From the NCBI RefSeq assembly GCF_913061305.1, contig NZ_CAJXST010000006.1, positions 124,001 through 188,000 on the forward strand: DNA of 64,000 nt, in the 5' to 3' direction. The number at the start of each line of letters is the position of its first letter. The first letter of the stretch is position 1. The translations under genes were made by a program, and so were the position numbers. Source of the DNA: an uncultured Porticoccus sp. GTDB taxonomy: Bacteria > Pseudomonadota > Gammaproteobacteria > Pseudomonadales > Porticoccaceae. The notes beneath the pieces were generated by a model that was not told the DNA's origin, ran no database searches, and saw only the letters and a program-made list of their open reading frames with translations. Shown piece after piece: positions 43,817 to 52,069 of this stretch.

Positions 43817-45172
43817 TCACGAACGAATATTGTACTTTTCGAGAAAGTTATAGAGCGTTGGTCTGGTCACTCCCAACATTTTGGCTGCTTCCGAGACATT
43901 ATCCCCGGCATTCAACAACGCCCTCTGAATAGCACCCTTTTCAGCTTTCTCCCTGATTTCTCTCAGGTTAAAGGGTGCGGCCTCTTCGCCCGCTGGCGAC
44001 AGCTCGAGGTCCTCCAGGGTTATATGGGTCCCCTCTGCCATGATAATGGCCCGTTTGATTCGACTCTCCAGCTCACGGACATTGCCAGGCCAATCGTAAG
44101 ACTCGATCGCCTGAGCTGCCTGCTTGTCAAACCCGCGTAGCGATTTGCCTGATTCCTTGCTGAAACGTGCCAAAAACGCCTTCGCCAGCAGCAAGGCATC
44201 GCCTTCGCGATCTTTCAGCAGCGGTATCTGGATAGTAATTTCGCTCACCCTGTAATAAAGATCCTCGCGAAACTTCCCTTCCTCTATATACTTGGCCAGG
44301 TCCTGATGCGTGGCACAAATAATCCTCACATCGATGGGGATTTCCGTCCTGCCCCCCACTCTTTCAATGACCCTTTCCTGAAGAAAACGCAACAATTTGG
44401 ACTGCAACTCCAGCGGCAAATCACCAATTTCATCGAGAAACAGGGTTCCCCCATCGGCATATTCTATTTTCCCCTGTGTCTGTTTAACCGCACCCGTGAA
44501 GGCACCTTTCTCATGGCCAAACAGTTCGCTCTCCAACAGATTGTCCGGTATCGCAGCGCAGTTGATTGCCACCATTTTCTGCTCTGCCCGGCTACTCAGT
44601 TCGTGCAATGCCCGGGCAATAACCTCTTTGCCAGTGCCACTGGCACCCAGCAGCAAGGTCGTGATATCGGAGGGCGCCACTTTCTCAACCGTGCGACAGA
44701 CTTTCAGCATTTCCGGGCTGGCAGTAACAACCCCTCGCAAAGGGGACTCCAGACCCTGCTCCTGAAGTCGGCGGTTTTCAGATTCCAGCTCATAGACGCG
44801 GTAAGCCCGATCGACAATCAGCGTGAGAATATCCGGATCCACCGGCTTTTGATAAAAATCGTAGGCTCCAAGGCCAATTGCCTTAACCGCATTTGACCTG
44901 TCGTTGTCACCCGTCACCACGATGACCTTTGTTTGCGGCGAAATCACCAGGATCTCACTCAGTGTGGCAAGCCCTTCTGTTACGCCACCGGGGTCCGGCG
45001 GCAACCCCAGGTCAAGCAATACCACCCATGGTCGATGGCGGCGCAACTGAGCTATGGCGCTCTCACGATCACCGGTGATCACCACATCGTAGTCATCAAA
45101 ACACCAGCGCAGCTGACTTTGCAGCCCTGTATCGTCTTCAACCACAAGTAATGGTCTGTTGGTTTCTTTCAC
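43817..45172 (-). CDS. prsR: PrsR, sigma-54-dependent response regulator of the PEP-CTERM system
   Basis: 451 residues from a GTG that overlaps the prsK stop (GTGA). N-terminal receiver domain with phospho-acceptor Asp54 in VVLLDLGLPP. The central AAA+ domain carries Walker A GASGTGKEV and the sigma-54 contact motif GAFTGA within ELFGHEKGAFTGAVKQTQG; Walker B is GGTLFLDEIGDLP. The C-terminal Fis-type helix-turn-helix is AAKMLGVTRPTLYNFLEKYNI. It is the NtrC-type activator (TIGR02915-type) of XrtA systems, and would drive transcription from -24/-12 promoters such as the one at 50123-50138. Its target sites cannot be defined from one window. Confidence 0.94.
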   Translation of the reverse strand: MKETNRPLLVVEDDTGLQSQLRWCFDDYDVVITGDRESAIAQLRRHRPWVVLLDLGLPPDPGGVTEGLATLSEILVISPQTKVIVVTGDNDRSNAVKAIGLGAYDFYQKPVDPDILTLIVDRAYRVYELESENRRLQEQGLESPLRGVVTASPEMLKVCRTVEKVAPSDITTLLLGASGTGKEVIARALHELSSRAEQKMVAINCAAIPDNLLESELFGHEKGAFTGAVKQTQGKIEYADGGTLFLDEIGDLPLELQSKLLRFLQERVIERVGGRTEIPIDVRIICATHQDLAKYIEEGKFREDLYYRVSEITIQIPLLKDREGDALLLAKAFLARFSKESGKSLRGFDKQAAQAIESYDWPGNVRELESRIKRAIIMAEGTHITLEDLELSPAGEEAAPFNLREIREKAEKGAIQRALLNAGDNVSEAAKMLGVTRPTLYNFLEKYNIRS

Positions 45173-47265
45173 GACGGACTTCCTTCATTTTCGGTACTTG
45201 CTTCGCCACCATCAATCGGACTACACGGCAAGATAATAGTAAATTGAGAACCCACCCCCGGCTCACTGGTAACCAGAATATCCCCACCGATAGAGCGGAT
45301 ATACTCTCGACTTTCAAATGCACCCACACCCATGCCGGTCAAACCTTTAGTGGAATCAAATGGGCTGAAAAGACGGTCGCGGATAAAGGCTCGGTCCATT
45401 CCCGTACCCGCGTCCTCAATAATGACATGAACAGTCTGGCCCTGCCTCTCTACGCTGACAGCAACTCTTGCTGTTGCCGGGGTGGCGTCCTGGGCATTTT
45501 GAATGATATGACCAAAGACCGTAGACAGCTGCTCACGATCCGCGCGCACTACCGCATCACTGGCCACCGATTCAAGTACAGGTTTAGGCTCCCTGGCAGA
45601 GGCGGCCCTGACCAGCCTTGTCAGTAAACTGCCAAGCTCAATATCCTCCGCCAAATCCCCCCGGACACCACTTCTCATCTGCTCCATAAGCCGGGTCATT
45701 CTATTAACGGAATTTTTGACAGTGGCAAGAACATCGTCAATAAACTCAGGCTTGTGTTTATGCTTTTCTGCATTGGTGATAATCAGCGATTGCTGGGCCA
45801 GGATATTTTTCAGATCATGAACAATATAGGCAGACAACCGGTTAAACGCCTCGAACTGCCGCGAACGAATCAGTGCCTGATCTGCCCGATATTGCGCCAA
45901 ATGGCTGGCTGCGTGTTGACCCGCCATTTTCAACAGATCCCGATCTTCCCAGTTAATCGTCTGATACAAATCCGATCGCCTGACCAGCACAAACCCCAGG
46001 CACTCATCCCGAAGTATCAAGGGGACCAACAGCCAGATATTGCGAATCTTCAGCAGCCACTCCGGCATGACCAAACCCGCATATTTTTCGGGATCTTCAT
46101 TATATTCATCAATATCGATAACCCAGTGGGTTCGCGTCATAAACAACGTCAAGGAATCTAACGATTTGGCATCCGCACAATCAGGTTCCGGCATATGCCA
46201 GCGAGCCAGAACACTAAAATGTCCCGCATCATTTTTTTCCCAAAGAATACCGCCCGGACTTTCCGTCAGCTTCGCAATGGATTGAATCACCCGCTCCGGC
46301 ACACTGTCCTCACTGCCTGAAAGCGTCTGGGTAAATTTAAGCCATTCTTCCCGGTAATCGTGCTTGTAGGAAAAAAAGTGCTTGCTCAGCAAGACCCTTA
46401 CCTGAGCGCGAATCTTGTCGGAAAACATCAGGGTAACCAGCAGGACTGCCGCACCGAAGAAAAATACAATTTGCAGTACACTACCCCAGGTACCGCCATA
46501 ATAACGGATGAAGTAACCGGCAGTGGCCATCAGCAGCAGATAAACACCTGCCCCCATGATCGTTGCGGTATGAAAAACCACATGCCTGGACACATGGATG
46601 TTCAGTTCAAATTTCGGATTTCGGGCGATGGCAATGACAATAAGGGGGGCAGCCATCCCGTTTACAAGGCCTCGGGCCTCCCATAAATCAAGACTGATGC
46701 GTTTAAAAAGAAGGGCATCTGAGTACATGAAAAAGTCATAGACAAAAAAACTGCCGATACCAAGGCACAAGAATTTTGTCGACCACCGCTGGGTGGCGCC
46801 AGAGTTGCGAAAAATTTGCTCAATCAGAATCAGGCCCGTGAGGGAAAGTACCACCCACAGCACCAGCACAATTTCCCGAAACAGTGTTTCTGATACGGAC
46901 AGATAGTCGGAAGCAAGAGGCGTTGTAAAGAGGATCCCCAACAGTAGAAGTACTGCAGAACAGCCCAGCGAAAGCCGGAAGATCAAGGCTCCGCGGGGAC
47001 TTTCACCATCTTTTTTACAGAGAACATCCAACAGGAAGAGACACCAGGACAGGTTTCTCGATAACTCGGCCAGCTGTATCATCTCAAAAGAAACCCGGGC
47101 ACCGAACTCCCCTGCGGCAATGGCGCCAGCCCAGACGGTCGAACAGACGGCGGCGAAAATGATCAGGGCCCCCTGCGGCCGTCCACGCCATGAAACGCTG
47201 ATCAGGATTGCCAGCACCAAATAGGCGAAAAAAGCGAACAGATAGCTGGGCACACCCACATTCAT
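45169..47265 (-). CDS. prsK: PrsK, XrtA/PEP-CTERM system histidine kinase
   Basis: 698 residues. The first ~290 residues hold about nine membrane segments; a GAF-like cytoplasmic domain follows (about 310-450: SPGGILWEKNDAGHFSVLARWHMPE, IWLLVPLILRDECLGFVLVRR). The dimerisation/phospho-acceptor helix is LSAYIVHDLKNILAQQSL with His483. The ATPase domain shows the N box HIIQNAQDATP, G boxes EDAGTGMDRAFI and GLTGMGVGAF, and an ending typical of HATPase_c. This is the TIGR02916-type PrsK kinase, paired with prsR through a 4-base overlap. The input signal is unknown. AGG lies 7 bases before the ATG. Confidence 0.94.
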   Translation of the reverse strand: MNVGVPSYLFAFFAYLVLAILISVSWRGRPQGALIIFAAVCSTVWAGAIAAGEFGARVSFEMIQLAELSRNLSWCLFLLDVLCKKDGESPRGALIFRLSLGCSAVLLLLGILFTTPLASDYLSVSETLFREIVLVLWVVLSLTGLILIEQIFRNSGATQRWSTKFLCLGIGSFFVYDFFMYSDALLFKRISLDLWEARGLVNGMAAPLIVIAIARNPKFELNIHVSRHVVFHTATIMGAGVYLLLMATAGYFIRYYGGTWGSVLQIVFFFGAAVLLVTLMFSDKIRAQVRVLLSKHFFSYKHDYREEWLKFTQTLSGSEDSVPERVIQSIAKLTESPGGILWEKNDAGHFSVLARWHMPEPDCADAKSLDSLTLFMTRTHWVIDIDEYNEDPEKYAGLVMPEWLLKIRNIWLLVPLILRDECLGFVLVRRSDLYQTINWEDRDLLKMAGQHAASHLAQYRADQALIRSRQFEAFNRLSAYIVHDLKNILAQQSLIITNAEKHKHKPEFIDDVLATVKNSVNRMTRLMEQMRSGVRGDLAEDIELGSLLTRLVRAASAREPKPVLESVASDAVVRADREQLSTVFGHIIQNAQDATPATARVAVSVERQGQTVHVIIEDAGTGMDRAFIRDRLFSPFDSTKGLTGMGVGAFESREYIRSIGGDILVTSEPGVGSQFTIILPCSPIDGGEASTENEGSPS

Positions 47266-47562
47266 GCGAGAACCTGCAGGCCCAACGCCAAGACTCCGTC
47301 GATCATAAAACGCCTCCGTTCAGTAACAGATTTTGCACACTAGCGGATTCTGGATCAGAACTGCCTTTAACACTATACTCAGCACCTTAAATTTAGTCGG
47401 GTATGCTGCCGAGGTATTCAAAGCAGTGGTTTTACCCGGTGGCGATTCAACCAAAAAGCCCAGCTGGCTGCTATCAGTTACTGCCCTTCCATCTACCGCT
47501 TTGTGGTGGACGAGACAATCGCAACATATGGATTAGCTACCCAAGAATCAAGGATAATATCG
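47266..47562. other. Divergent intergenic region (297 bp)
   Basis: It lies between prsK (minus) and the UDP-HexNAc 4-epimerase gene (plus). No supported gene. TATACT occurs at 47374-47379 on the plus strand but lacks a -35 partner, and no acceptable -24/-12 element was seen. The ribosome site AGGA of the epimerase gene is at its right edge. Confidence 0.5.
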
Positions 47563-48591
47563 GTGACAGCGTACAGCGATCTACAGCAATCACTAAGATC
47601 AGAGCCGAAAACCTGGCTAATTACTGGTGTTGCAGGGTTTATCGGGTCCAACCTTCTCAGAACCTTGCTTGAACTGGAGCAACGGGTTGTCGGTATTGAT
47701 AATTTTTCTACCGGACATCAATCCAACCTGGACGACGTGCAAGCCGAAAGCGGCAAAAACTGGGATAGATTCACCTTTCACGCCTACGATATCCGGAACT
47801 TGAACGACTGCATAAATGCATGCCAGGGTATCGATATCGTTCTTCATCAGGCAGCTCTGGGAAGTGTGCCAAGATCTATTGAAGACCCTGTTACAACCAA
47901 TAGCTCAAATATAGATGGCTTTCTGAATATGCTGGTGGCAGCAAGGGATACCAAGGTCAAGCGCTTTGTATACGCAGCCTCGTCATCCACCTATGGCGAC
48001 CACCCCGGGCTCCCCAAGGTAGAGGATGAAATTGGCCGTCCACTTTCACCCTATGCAGTCACCAAGTACGTGAATGAGCTGTATGCGGATGTCTTCGCCC
48101 GGACTTATGGCATGGAAAACATAGGCCTCCGCTACTTTAATGTTTTTGGTCCAAGGCAGGATCCAAATGGTGCGTACGCCGCTGTCATACCAAAGTGGTT
48201 CGGGCAACTACTGGCCGGGGAAGACTGCTTCATCAACGGTGACGGGGAAACGTCACGGGATTTTTGTTTTATCGATAATGCCGTCCAGGCTAACCTGTTG
48301 GCCGCAACCACCAAAAATCCGGCCGCCATCAATCAAATCTACAATGTTGCCTGTGGCGACCAAACCAGCCTGAACGAGCTTTTTTCTTCGATAAAAATGC
48401 TCCTCGGCAGCCATTATCCGAACATCAACAATTTGACTGCCAGGCACAGGGCGTTGCGCCCTGGCGATGTTCGACACTCACGGGCAAACATTGAAAAGGC
48501 CAATTCATTGCTCGGATACCAGCCCTCTCATAATGTCCACCAGGGGTTACAGACGACACTGGATTGGTTTTTAAAAAAGACAGCGGATTAA
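47563..48591 (+). CDS. wbpP: UDP-N-acetylglucosamine 4-epimerase (WbpP/TviC-like)
   Basis: 342 residues from a GTG at 47563, with AGGA 8 bases upstream; this start lines up with the N-terminus of Pseudomonas WbpP as I remember it, whereas an upstream ATG in frame does not. An extended short-chain dehydrogenase: GVAGFIGSN nucleotide loop, [17 protein letters not shown], catalytic [16 protein letters not shown] with Tyr and [12 protein letters not shown] (YxxxK). The match to WbpP is very close, supporting UDP-GlcNAc/UDP-GalNAc (or uronic acid form) 4-epimerisation. It supplies the GalNAc series for the exopolysaccharide together with the dehydrogenase next to it. Confidence 0.9.
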   Translation: MTAYSDLQQSLRSEPKTWLITGVAGFIGSNLLRTLLELEQRVVGIDNFSTGHQSNLDDVQAESGKNWDRFTFHAYDIRNLNDCINACQGIDIVLHQAALGSVPRSIEDPVTTNSSNIDGFLNMLVAARDTKVKRFVYAASSSTYGDHPGLPKVEDEIGRPLSPYAVTKYVNELYADVFARTYGMENIGLRYFNVFGPRQDPNGAYAAVIPKWFGQLLAGEDCFINGDGETSRDFCFIDNAVQANLLAATTKNPAAINQIYNVACGDQTSLNELFSSIKMLLGSHYPNINNLTARHRALRPGDVRHSRANIEKANSLLGYQPSHNVHQGLQTTLDWFLKKTAD

Positions 48592-48632
48592 AAATAATTC
48601 GTCAACGGTCTCATAGGGACACGGGAGATATT

Positions 48633-49946
48633 GTGAAGAAAGTAGCAGTCGTTGGATTAGGGTATGTAGGTTTGCCTTTGGCCGTTGCATTTGGCAAAAA
48701 GTTGCCAACCATTGGCTTTGATCTTGACAAGAAAAAACTGACCGCCTACCTTTCCGGGAAAGACCCCAGTGGAGAAGTGGAGCCAGAGGACCTGGCCGCA
48801 GCGACTTTCCTGGAGCTCACCAACGATCCCGCCAGGTTAGCGGAAGCCGACGTTATCATTGTCGCCGTTCCCACCCCTATCGACCAGGCTCACAAACCTG
48901 ATTTGAGGGCTGTTCACGGGGCATCCAGAACCATTGCAGAGCACCTCAGTCCAGGCACAACTGTCGTGTATGAGTCAACCGTATACCCGGGCTGCACCGA
49001 AGAAACCTGTGTACCCATATTGGAGTCGGTCTCCGGTATGCCATGGCTTGGCAAACCGGGAGCAACCAGCGAGGGCAACCAAAATGGCTTCCACATTGGC
49101 TACTCGCCAGAACGGATCAACCCCGGTGACAAAGTTCATCGGCTGGAAACCATCGTCAAAGTCGTCTCTGGCGACACGCCCGAAACCCTGGAAAAAGTAG
49201 CCAACACCTATGAACAGATCATTACGGCCGGCGTTTATCGGGCAGCCAGCATCAAGGTAGCTGAAGCGGCAAAAGTGATCGAGAATACTCAGCGCGATCT
49301 TAATATTGCACTGATGAACGAACTGTCCCTTATATTCCACAAACTCGGTATCGACACGCTGGATGTTCTGGAGACAGCGGGAACAAAATGGAATTTTCTA
49401 CCGTTTCGCCCCGGATTGGTGGGTGGACACTGTATTGGCGTCGACCCCTACTACCTCACCTTTAAAGCCGAAGCAGAGGGCCACCACCCCCAGGTCATTC
49501 TGGCTGGCCGACAAACCAACGATGGCATGGGCAAATACATTGCCGAGCAAACTGTCAAACAACTGGTCAAGAAAGGTCACCCTGTCTGTGGCGCCAATGT
49601 AGTTATCCTGGGACTGACATTCAAAGAAGATTGCCCCGACCTCAGAAACTCAAAAGTTGCAGATATCATCGCAGAACTCAGGGAATATCACTGCAATATC
49701 ATTGTTCATGATCCCATGGCAGAGAGGAGCGAGGCCATTGAGGAGTACGGCGTGGAACTTACCCCCTGGGATCAAATCAAAAACGCGCATGCGGTGGTTC
49801 TGGCGGTTGCCCACCAGCACTACAAAAAACTCTCTACAGCTGAGCTTGGCGCCATCATGGCTGAAGACGCCACCATCATCGATGTTAAATCGATGCTCGA
49901 CAGGTCTTTGTTTGAAGAGAAAAATATCGATATATGGCGGCTGTAA
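48633..49946 (+). CDS. tviB: UDP-N-acetylhexosamine 6-dehydrogenase (TviB/WbpO-like)
   Basis: 437 residues from a GTG at 48633 with GGAG 5 bases upstream. A UDP-sugar dehydrogenase: KKVAVVGLGYVGLPLAVAFG NAD-binding start, VPTPIDQAHKPDL, VYESTVYPGCTEETCVP, central AKVIENTQRDLNIALMNELS, and the catalytic cysteine in GLVGGHCIGVDPYYLT. It closely resembles the Vi-antigen/WbpO type that oxidises UDP-GlcNAc or UDP-GalNAc to the uronic acid with two NAD+. With the 4-epimerase it gives UDP-GalNAcA or UDP-GlcNAcA. The uronic acid is a possible substrate for the amidotransferases of the locus (inference). Confidence 0.92.
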   Translation: MKKVAVVGLGYVGLPLAVAFGKKLPTIGFDLDKKKLTAYLSGKDPSGEVEPEDLAAATFLELTNDPARLAEADVIIVAVPTPIDQAHKPDLRAVHGASRTIAEHLSPGTTVVYESTVYPGCTEETCVPILESVSGMPWLGKPGATSEGNQNGFHIGYSPERINPGDKVHRLETIVKVVSGDTPETLEKVANTYEQIITAGVYRAASIKVAEAAKVIENTQRDLNIALMNELSLIFHKLGIDTLDVLETAGTKWNFLPFRPGLVGGHCIGVDPYYLTFKAEAEGHHPQVILAGRQTNDGMGKYIAEQTVKQLVKKGHPVCGANVVILGLTFKEDCPDLRNSKVADIIAELREYHCNIIVHDPMAERSEAIEEYGVELTPWDQIKNAHAVVLAVAHQHYKKLSTAELGAIMAEDATIIDVKSMLDRSLFEEKNIDIWRL

Positions 49947-50122
49947 TCGCCTCAAAGGTCACACCGGAAAGCCTTGCATCGACTATTATCTCTAGTAACG
50001 GGTTTTCTGAATTGTCGCGGTTGTCAGTTTTTTTTACATTGCGGGATAGTCGGCCACTTTTTTAAAAAGCAAACTCGCCCTGATGACCGCAACACACTGA
50101 TAAATAAAGACTCCCACAAGAA

Positions 50123-50138
50123 TGGCCCGTTTATTGCA
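50123..50138 (+). promoter_or_regulatory. Sigma-54 (-24/-12) promoter
   Basis: TGGCCCGTTTATTGCA matches the sigma-54 consensus TGGCAC-N5-TTGCA at every defined base but one (C for A at position 5), with the exact GG-N10-GC spacing. Transcription would start near 50149, about 37 bases before the ATG of the Tat-signal protein. It is the best such element found in the intergenic regions scanned. PrsR, encoded 5 kb away, is the obvious candidate activator. Confidence 0.8.
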
Positions 50139-50185
50139 TTCATATTGCCTATCAAGTACAACCCAGCAGATACAGGTTTGGAGAA

Positions 50186-50842
50186 ATGGAAAACAACTCG
50201 CAAAATCATGTAACCAAGAAGGGGGCTGAACTCAATTCTTCAGTAAATATTTCACGTCGCAACTTTTCCCGTATCGGGGCTGCGGCACCGATTCTCATGT
50301 CCCTCGCCAGCCCCTCTGCACTGGGCGCCCCCTGCCTGTCCAACATGATGTCCGGACACCTGTACCAGGACAGAGGTCAGTGCAGCCCCGGCTGGAGCCC
50401 GGGCGGCTGGAAAAATGTAGGTGGCAGTGAGCCAGACTGGAACAGCACGCCTTTTCAGTATGGCATTTATGACCCGAAAGCGACCTACACCAAGGGTGGC
50501 GGAAAAAAAGCCAAGAAATGCGGCCACAACAGTAAAAACCAGCCTGAGTGCTACGTAGAGGGGACAACACTCTCCGAAGCCCTGGGCTATTATGGCTTGG
50601 GCTGTCCCTCCGGACTCGCCAGTGTCTGCCACCTGCCGATGGCTACCATTTTGAATGAAAATACCGGCGGTGGCACAGGCAACTTTGCAGGCCATTTTGT
50701 AGCAGCGCTCCTGAATGCCTCGCACAGCGGCATAACCTATGTCATCACACCCAGCCAGCTTGTTGGACTTTATAATGATCCATCAACCATACCGGAACCC
50801 TATACAGGGAACATCGGATCATTTCTGGATTCAACCTGGTAA
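50186..50842 (+). CDS. Small Tat-exported six-cysteine protein of unknown function
   Basis: 218 residues; I do not recognise the family. Residues 21-49 form a Tat signal: SRRNFSRIG with Arg24-Arg25, then a hydrophobic stretch and a likely cut near ALGA-P. The mature part has six cysteines (50, 66, 112, 122, 140, 148), an even number suggesting three disulfides or a metal/cofactor site. Regions rich in Gly and Ser (SPGGWKNVGG, NTGGGTGNFAG) suggest a compact, loop-rich fold. The end GSFLDSTW is not a PEP-CTERM signal. It is the first gene behind the sigma-54 promoter and is followed by a hairpin, so it may be made in excess over the downstream genes. It may be the substrate of the PqqD-like/HprK-like pair, which is inference. 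Confidence 0.72.
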   Translation: MENNSQNHVTKKGAELNSSVNISRRNFSRIGAAAPILMSLASPSALGAPCLSNMMSGHLYQDRGQCSPGWSPGGWKNVGGSEPDWNSTPFQYGIYDPKATYTKGGGKKAKKCGHNSKNQPECYVEGTTLSEALGYYGLGCPSGLASVCHLPMATILNENTGGGTGNFAGHFVAALLNASHSGITYVITPSQLVGLYNDPSTIPEPYTGNIGSFLDSTW

Positions 50843-50853
50843 GTTTTTGTTTT

Positions 50854-50887
50854 AAAGTATCGGCATTATGAATAGTGCCGATACTTT
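50854..50887 (+). terminator. Strong hairpin enclosing the next start codon; attenuator or leaky terminator
   Basis: The arms AAAGTATCGGCA and TGCCGATACTTT are perfectly complementary; TTA/TAG extend the stem to 15 pairs (one G-U) around the tetraloop TGAA. The right arm leads into a pyrimidine-rich stretch (TTTCTCTTCC). The ATG of the PqqD-like gene (50868) sits in the apex, so the fold would both reduce transcription past the Tat-protein gene and hide the start codon. Confidence 0.7.
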
Positions 50888-51155
50888 CTCTTCCTCCTGC
50901 CAGTCCTGCCTCTATCGCCAATGGGAGGAGGAATGCGTCATGTACAATCCGGTTTCCGGGGAAACCCATTTACTGGAAGCAACAGCCGCCAAGATTCTGA
51001 TCACTATTGCAGCAGCACCAACACGGTACGATCAACTGAGCCTCTTTCTCAAAGAGCAGCTGAATGATGTGCCTGAACCAGAAATAGATGAGTATCTCTG
51101 CACTACCTTGCAGAAACTTCAGGACATGCACTTAATTTCAGCGACAGGGGAATAG
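50868..51155 (+). CDS. PqqD-like protein of the HprK-related (HPr-rel-A) system
   Basis: 95 residues. The segment CLYRQWEEECVMYNPVSGETHLLEATAAKILITI is the start of a winged-helix PqqD/RRE-type domain, as in the family 'HPr-rel-A system PqqD family peptide chaperone'; this family sits beside HprK-related kinases. PqqD proteins bind a peptide substrate and present it to a modifying enzyme. The start at 50868 is preferred because a later ATG (50940) would remove the first strand of the domain. There is no ribosome site and the codon lies in a hairpin apex, so translation is probably restricted. The N-terminal cysteines (SSCQSC) are an unusual addition. Confidence 0.75.
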   Translation: MNSADTFSSSCQSCLYRQWEEECVMYNPVSGETHLLEATAAKILITIAAAPTRYDQLSLFLKEQLNDVPEPEIDEYLCTTLQKLQDMHLISATGE

Positions 51156-51160
51156 CTCCT

Positions 51161-52069
51161 TTGTTGCTCTCGTCGATACCGCCTCGAAAACTCAAACAAC
51201 AGCTCGCAGAAGAAGGCATCAATTTAAAAATTGGTCCCTTCGTGGTCAACCTGTCATCAACCCTGCCGAAGGTTGCGGAAAATCTCAGTGATCTATACGG
51301 CGCCTATACTCTGGAAGATAGCCACCGGGTCGATTTCCATATCGCACTGCAATCTCCGTCGATAATCAGGCGCTGGATTCGTCCCCAGGCCATTTTCTCC
51401 TTTGATGGCTATCTGCCGTTCAAGCCTCTGCCACAGACCCAATCTTTTGCTATGTTCGAGTGGGGACTCAACTGGTGCGTAGCCAACAATGCACATCAGT
51501 ATCTGGTCATCCACTCCGCCGTTGTGGAAAAAAATGGCAAGGCGGTCATCTTTCCGGGGACGCCAGGTAGCGGGAAAAGCACCCTGTGTGCGGGCCTTGT
51601 AAGCCAGGGGTGGCGGCTGCTGTCCGATGAGATGGCACTACTTTCTACTGAAACCGGCTTAATCACACCCATTCCTCGGCCGATAAGCCTTAAAAACGAG
51701 TCCATTGATATCGTCAGGTCATTTGCAAATGATGACATTTTTGTGGGTAAGCCAGTGCATGATACCGCCAAGGGCAGCGTTGCCCACATGCGTGCACCCA
51801 TGAGCAGCGTAGCAAGAAGTGATGAAGCAGCTGTGCCGGCTGCCATCGTCTTCCCCAAATACCGCAAGGACGGGAGTATTGAATTATTGCCTTTGAGCAA
51901 AGGCAGGACCTTCCTCGAACTGGCAGAAAACAGTTTCAATTACCACATACTTGGCTCAACCGCCTTTAGTGCGTTAACGGCCATGCTCGACCAGTGCGAA
52001 TGCTTCAGATTGAGCTATCACAATCTGGATGACGCCTATGCCACTCTCGGGAATCTGATTGATGCCTGA
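51161..52069 (+). CDS. HprK-related kinase A
   Basis: 302 residues from a TTG (GGGGA 9 bases upstream); no ATG in frame nearby, and the reading matches the family start, including GINLKIGPFVVNL. It resembles the 'HprK-related kinase A' family: the region HSAVVEKNGKAVIFPG and Walker A GTPGSGKS at 133-140, followed by WRLLSDEMALLS, recall the C-terminal kinase domain of HPr kinase/phosphorylase, while the N-terminal 100 residues differ. The substrate is unknown; a serine of a small protein or peptide is a fair guess because HprK phosphorylates serine in HPr. It follows the PqqD-like gene by 5 bases and overlaps the next gene by 8. Confidence 0.8.
   Translation: MLLSSIPPRKLKQQLAEEGINLKIGPFVVNLSSTLPKVAENLSDLYGAYTLEDSHRVDFHIALQSPSIIRRWIRPQAIFSFDGYLPFKPLPQTQSFAMFEWGLNWCVANNAHQYLVIHSAVVEKNGKAVIFPGTPGSGKSTLCAGLVSQGWRLLSDEMALLSTETGLITPIPRPISLKNESIDIVRSFANDDIFVGKPVHDTAKGSVAHMRAPMSSVARSDEAAVPAAIVFPKYRKDGSIELLPLSKGRTFLELAENSFNYHILGSTAFSALTAMLDQCECFRLSYHNLDDAYATLGNLIDA

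Noticed and set aside
47334-47379. Sigma-70 promoter before the 4-epimerase gene
   Set aside because: TATACT and TTGCAC occur, but the distance between them is wrong for one promoter.
50000-50045. Terminator with an eight-T run after the dehydrogenase gene
   Set aside because: The sequence before the T-run forms only a four-pair stem, too weak to call.
50186-50842. Tat-signal protein as an exosortase substrate
   Set aside because: The C-terminus has no Pro-Glu-Pro motif, no membrane span and no basic tail.
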